From DASQDT01 sp036380435 (GTDB taxonomy: Bacteria; Acidobacteriota; Blastocatellia; Pyrinomonadales; Pyrinomonadaceae), in assembly GCA_036380435.1 (NCBI GenBank), contig DASVES010000189.1, forward strand, positions 1-7,834: a stretch of DNA of 7,834 nt, given 5' to 3'. Below, piece after piece: positions 6,148 through 7,834 of the stretch. The stretch's first letter is position 1; every line of letters begins with the position of its first letter. A program made the position numbers and the translations under genes. The notes beneath the pieces are model-generated. The model did no database searches. It was not told where the DNA came from and saw nothing but the letters and a program-made list of their open reading frames with translations.

Positions 6148-7266
6148 TTAGACTCCCCCGAGCCGGCCGTAGAGTTGAATCAACCCTGCGATATGCGACT
6201 CGATGCTGAACTGCTGCGTCGCCCACTCGCGCGCCCGCGACGCAAGTCGCGTCCGCCCTTCGGCATGATTCGCCAACTCGATGAGGACGCGCGCGAGGTC
6301 TTCAGCATCGCCCGTGCGAAAGAGCGCCGCGTATTCCCCTTCATTCGACACCTCTCGCAAAGGGCCGATGTCGGACAACACCGCCGGCACGCCCGCCATC
6401 ATCGCCTCGACCGCCGCCACGCCGAACGTGTCCGCGCGCGAGGAGAGTACGAACACGTCGAGCGCGGCGAGCACTGCCGGGATGTCGTCGCGCTTGCCGA
6501 GGAAGCGCACGCGGCCTTCGAGGCCCGCGCGGCGGCAGAAGTCCACGCACTCGTCGTAAGCGCGCGTCGGCGACCCCGCGGGAGTTGCGCCGACGAAGAC
6601 GAAGCGCGAGCGCGGCACGGCGTCGAACAGACGCGGCAGCGCGCGACAAACTGTCAATTGATCCTTGCGGTCGTCGGCGTAAAAATTGCCGACCATGCCA
6701 AAGAGCATGTCTTCAGCCCCGAGGCCAGGCTCGCCGCGCAGGTCGTGCGCGCCGGCCGTCGCCGTGAGCCTGCGGGCGTCCACGCCGTTGTAGACGACGT
6801 GAAAATTCCTGCCGGTGTCGAAGCCCGCTTCGCGCCCGAGACATGCGAGCAGGTCGCGGCTGACGGCGACGTTGGCGTCCATGCGCGGCGCGAGCAGCTT
6901 CAGGGCCAGACGGTTCTTCGCGTCGGCCGAGCACAGGTGAAAACTGAGCACGCGCTTGACGCCTGTGCCGCGCGTGGCGAGGTAGGCGTGCAGCGCCTCG
7001 ACGGCCTGATGGCAATGGACGACCTCCACGTTGCGCTCGCGGACGATCTCGCGCAGACTCGCGGCCAAGTTCAAATCGACGGGCAGCTCACGGCGCAGGC
7101 GGATGAAGTCGGCGCCCGAGCGCCGGAAGTCGTCTTCGAGGTCGCCGCCGCCGGTGGCGACGAAGGTCAGTTCGAGTCCGCCGGCGCGTGCGTTGCGGCA
7201 AAGGTCGAGCGCCAGCGTTTCAGCGCCCCCGCGGTTGAGCGAGTCGAGTATGTGCAGCACTCTCAT
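6148..7266 (-). CDS. Glycosyltransferase family 4 (GT-B fold), first gene of the leftward operon
   Basis: Retaining GT-B glycosyltransferase of 372 residues, complete. The beginning MRVLHILDSLNRGGAETLAL (1-20) carries the glycine-rich GGAE loop of GT4 enzymes. VVHCHQAVEALHAYLA (82-97) follows in the acceptor domain, VAVSRDL (133-139) and VVYNGVDARRL (157-167) lie near the domain junction, and the donor domain has FGMVGNF (189-195), RFVFVGATP (221-229), VRFLGKRDDIPAVLAALDVF (253-272) and ADTFGVAAVEAMMAGVP (278-294). In the EX7E motif the first acidic residue is Asp279 rather than Glu, with Glu287 conserved; this conservative change occurs in other GT4 enzymes. It is most like capsule and O-antigen glycosyltransferases that extend a lipid-linked glycan. 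It is divergent from the GT2 gene to the right and leads a two-gene unit with the next GT4. The ATG at 7266 has no Shine-Dalgarno, and a promoter-like pair lies about 20 bases upstream. Confidence 0.94.
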   Translation of the reverse strand: MRVLHILDSLNRGGAETLALDLCRNARAGGLELTFVATGGGDLEDDFRRSGADFIRLRRELPVDLNLAASLREIVRERNVEVVHCHQAVEALHAYLATRGTGVKRVLSFHLCSADAKNRLALKLLAPRMDANVAVSRDLLACLGREAGFDTGRNFHVVYNGVDARRLTATAGAHDLRGEPGLGAEDMLFGMVGNFYADDRKDQLTVCRALPRLFDAVPRSRFVFVGATPAGSPTRAYDECVDFCRRAGLEGRVRFLGKRDDIPAVLAALDVFVLSSRADTFGVAAVEAMMAGVPAVLSDIGPLREVSNEGEYAALFRTGDAEDLARVLIELANHAEGRTRLASRAREWATQQFSIESHIAGLIQLYGRLGGV

Positions 7267-7286
7267 CGGTTCGGGCGAAGTGCATT

Positions 7287-7315
7287 AATATAGGGGCGGG
7301 GCGGGGAAAGCTCAA
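7287..7315 (-). promoter_or_regulatory. Candidate sigma-70-like promoter for the GT4 operon
   Basis: On the minus strand TTGAGC (7315-7310, 4 of 6 consensus) is followed by a 17-base C-rich spacer and TATATT (7292-7287, 5 of 6). The -10-like box ends 20 bases before the ATG at 7266, a normal distance. It is an AT-rich island in a very GC-rich stretch, which raises its credibility. It lies just outside repeat copy C, between the palindrome and the GT4 start. It was found by eye only. Confidence 0.45.
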
Positions 7316-7322
7316 CGCAGGA

Positions 7323-7444
7323 GTGATGAGTGATAAGTGATGAGTGATGAGTTAAAGACAAGTTCAGGGGCGGTCGCGGGCGGAGCTGGTGGCGACGCTC
7401 CTGAAGAGGCGGCCACTTATCACTTATCACTTATCACTCATCAC
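7323..7444. repeat. GTGATRA heptad palindrome, copy C (28-bp arms, long loop)
   Basis: The left arm is four heptads, gtgatga/gtgataa/gtgatga/gtgatga (7323-7350). The right arm is ttatcac x3 and tcatcac (7417-7444). The 28-bp arms pair with only two mismatches, both G-T, which would be wobble pairs in RNA. The 66-base interior has its own inner stem, ttcaggggcg (7363-7372) against cgctcctgaa (7396-7405), with one wobble. Unlike copies A and B it sits between two divergent gene starts, where a terminator would have no obvious use. An in-frame ATG inside its left arm (7340) stays open through the whole element into the GT2 gene. Confidence 0.9.
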
Positions 7445-7453
7445 TCGCCTGCC

Positions 7454-7834
7454 GTGTCCGTCGTCGTCCCATCCTACAATCACGCGCCGTTCGTTGAAAG
7501 AACACTGCGCTCGGTCTTCCAGCAGACGCACGCGCCGCGCGAGTTGCTGGTGATCGACGACGGCTCGCGCGACGGCTCGGCGCGCGTCGTCGAGCGCGTG
7601 CTTCAGGACTGTCCTTTTCCGTGCGAGCTTGTCGCCCGCGAGAACCGTGGGCTGTGCGCGACGCTCAACGAAGGCTTCGCGCGCACCACGGGGCGCTACT
7701 TCGCCTACCTCGGCTCGGACGACGTGTGGCTGTCCGAATTTTTACGCGCGCGTGTCGCCGCGCTCGAAGCGAGGCCGCGCGCGGTGCTCGCCTACGGCGG
7801 CGCCTACACCATCGACGAGCACGACCGCATCATC
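7454..7834 (+). CDS. Glycosyltransferase family 2 (GT-A fold), N-terminal 127 residues (cut by window edge)
   Basis: Inverting GT-A glycosyltransferase, the only plus-strand gene here. From the GTG at 7454 the product opens with the classic strand VSVVVPSYNHAPFVERTLRS, then LLVIDDGSRDGSARVV (nucleotide-binding Asp pair), ENRGLCATLNEGFARTTGRY and YLGSDDVW, where SDD is the DXD-like metal and donor site. The next strand, VLAYGGAYTIDEHDRII, runs to the window edge and the frame remains open. The start is uncertain. GTG 7454 gives a standard GT2 beginning but has no Shine-Dalgarno. An ATG at 7340 (or GTG at 7337) is in frame and would add 38 residues encoded entirely by palindrome copy C, with AGGAG 16 bases upstream. 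I prefer 7454 because the extension is repeat-derived and outside the GT-A fold. It probably belongs to the same glycan pathway but is transcribed divergently. Confidence 0.88.
   Translation, partial: MSVVVPSYNHAPFVERTLRSVFQQTHAPRELLVIDDGSRDGSARVVERVLQDCPFPCELVARENRGLCATLNEGFARTTGRYFAYLGSDDVWLSEFLRARVAALEARPRAVLAYGGAYTIDEHDRII

Noticed and set aside
5122..7293. 723-residue open reading frame on the plus strand
   Set aside because: It lies antisense to both GT4 genes, which have full family motifs and correct lengths. The translation is rich in Arg, Ala, His and Glu with no recognisable domain, as expected for an antisense frame of GC-rich coding DNA.

Overview
This GC-rich window (clearly above 60% GC by eye, not computed) is part of a bacterial surface-polysaccharide or glycoconjugate gene cluster. 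It holds four complete genes and two genes cut by the window edges. The AsnB-type amidotransferase, the fused dehydrogenase/Gfo-Idh-MocA oxidoreductase, the GT4 glycosyltransferases and the heptanucleotide intergenic repeats together suggest an environmental bacterium, perhaps Acidobacteriota (Blastocatellia-like). That assignment is a guess from gene style. No marker gene is present.

Layout: positions 1-531 (minus) are the N-terminal part of a PIG-V-like GT-C membrane mannosyltransferase, followed by a 109-base gap with short decamer repeats. Positions 641-2584 (minus) are an AsnB-type glutamine-hydrolysing amidotransferase. Positions 2659-4842 (minus) are a 727-residue two-domain oxidoreductase. 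Positions 5023-6138 and 6148-7266 (both minus, 9 bases apart) are two GT4 glycosyltransferases that are probably co-translated. From about 7454 (plus, possibly from 7340) a divergent GT2 glycosyltransferase runs off the right end. No feature was found on the plus strand before 7340; the long plus-strand reading frames there are shadows.

The genes fit one pathway. The oxidoreductase would modify a nucleotide sugar, the amidotransferase would amidate an acceptor (possibly a sugar acid), the GT4 and GT2 enzymes would build a lipid-linked glycan at the cytoplasmic face, and the GT-C enzyme would add a residue from a polyprenyl-phosphate donor in the membrane. These roles are family inference; no substrate can be read from the sequence.

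The most unusual structure is non-coding. Three gene junctions (2595-2679, 4878-5031, 7323-7444) each carry a large palindrome whose arms are tandem copies of the 7-mer GTGATRA, inward on the left arm and reverse-complemented on the right. The middle copy nests a second, unrelated heptad palindrome (NNTCAGC). The repeats touch the genes: one encodes the last residues and stop of the oxidoreductase, one supplies the stop codon of a GT4, and one leaves an open frame running into the GT2. Because 7 is not a multiple of 3, the arms stop every reading frame that enters the palindrome and are stop-free for frames leaving it.
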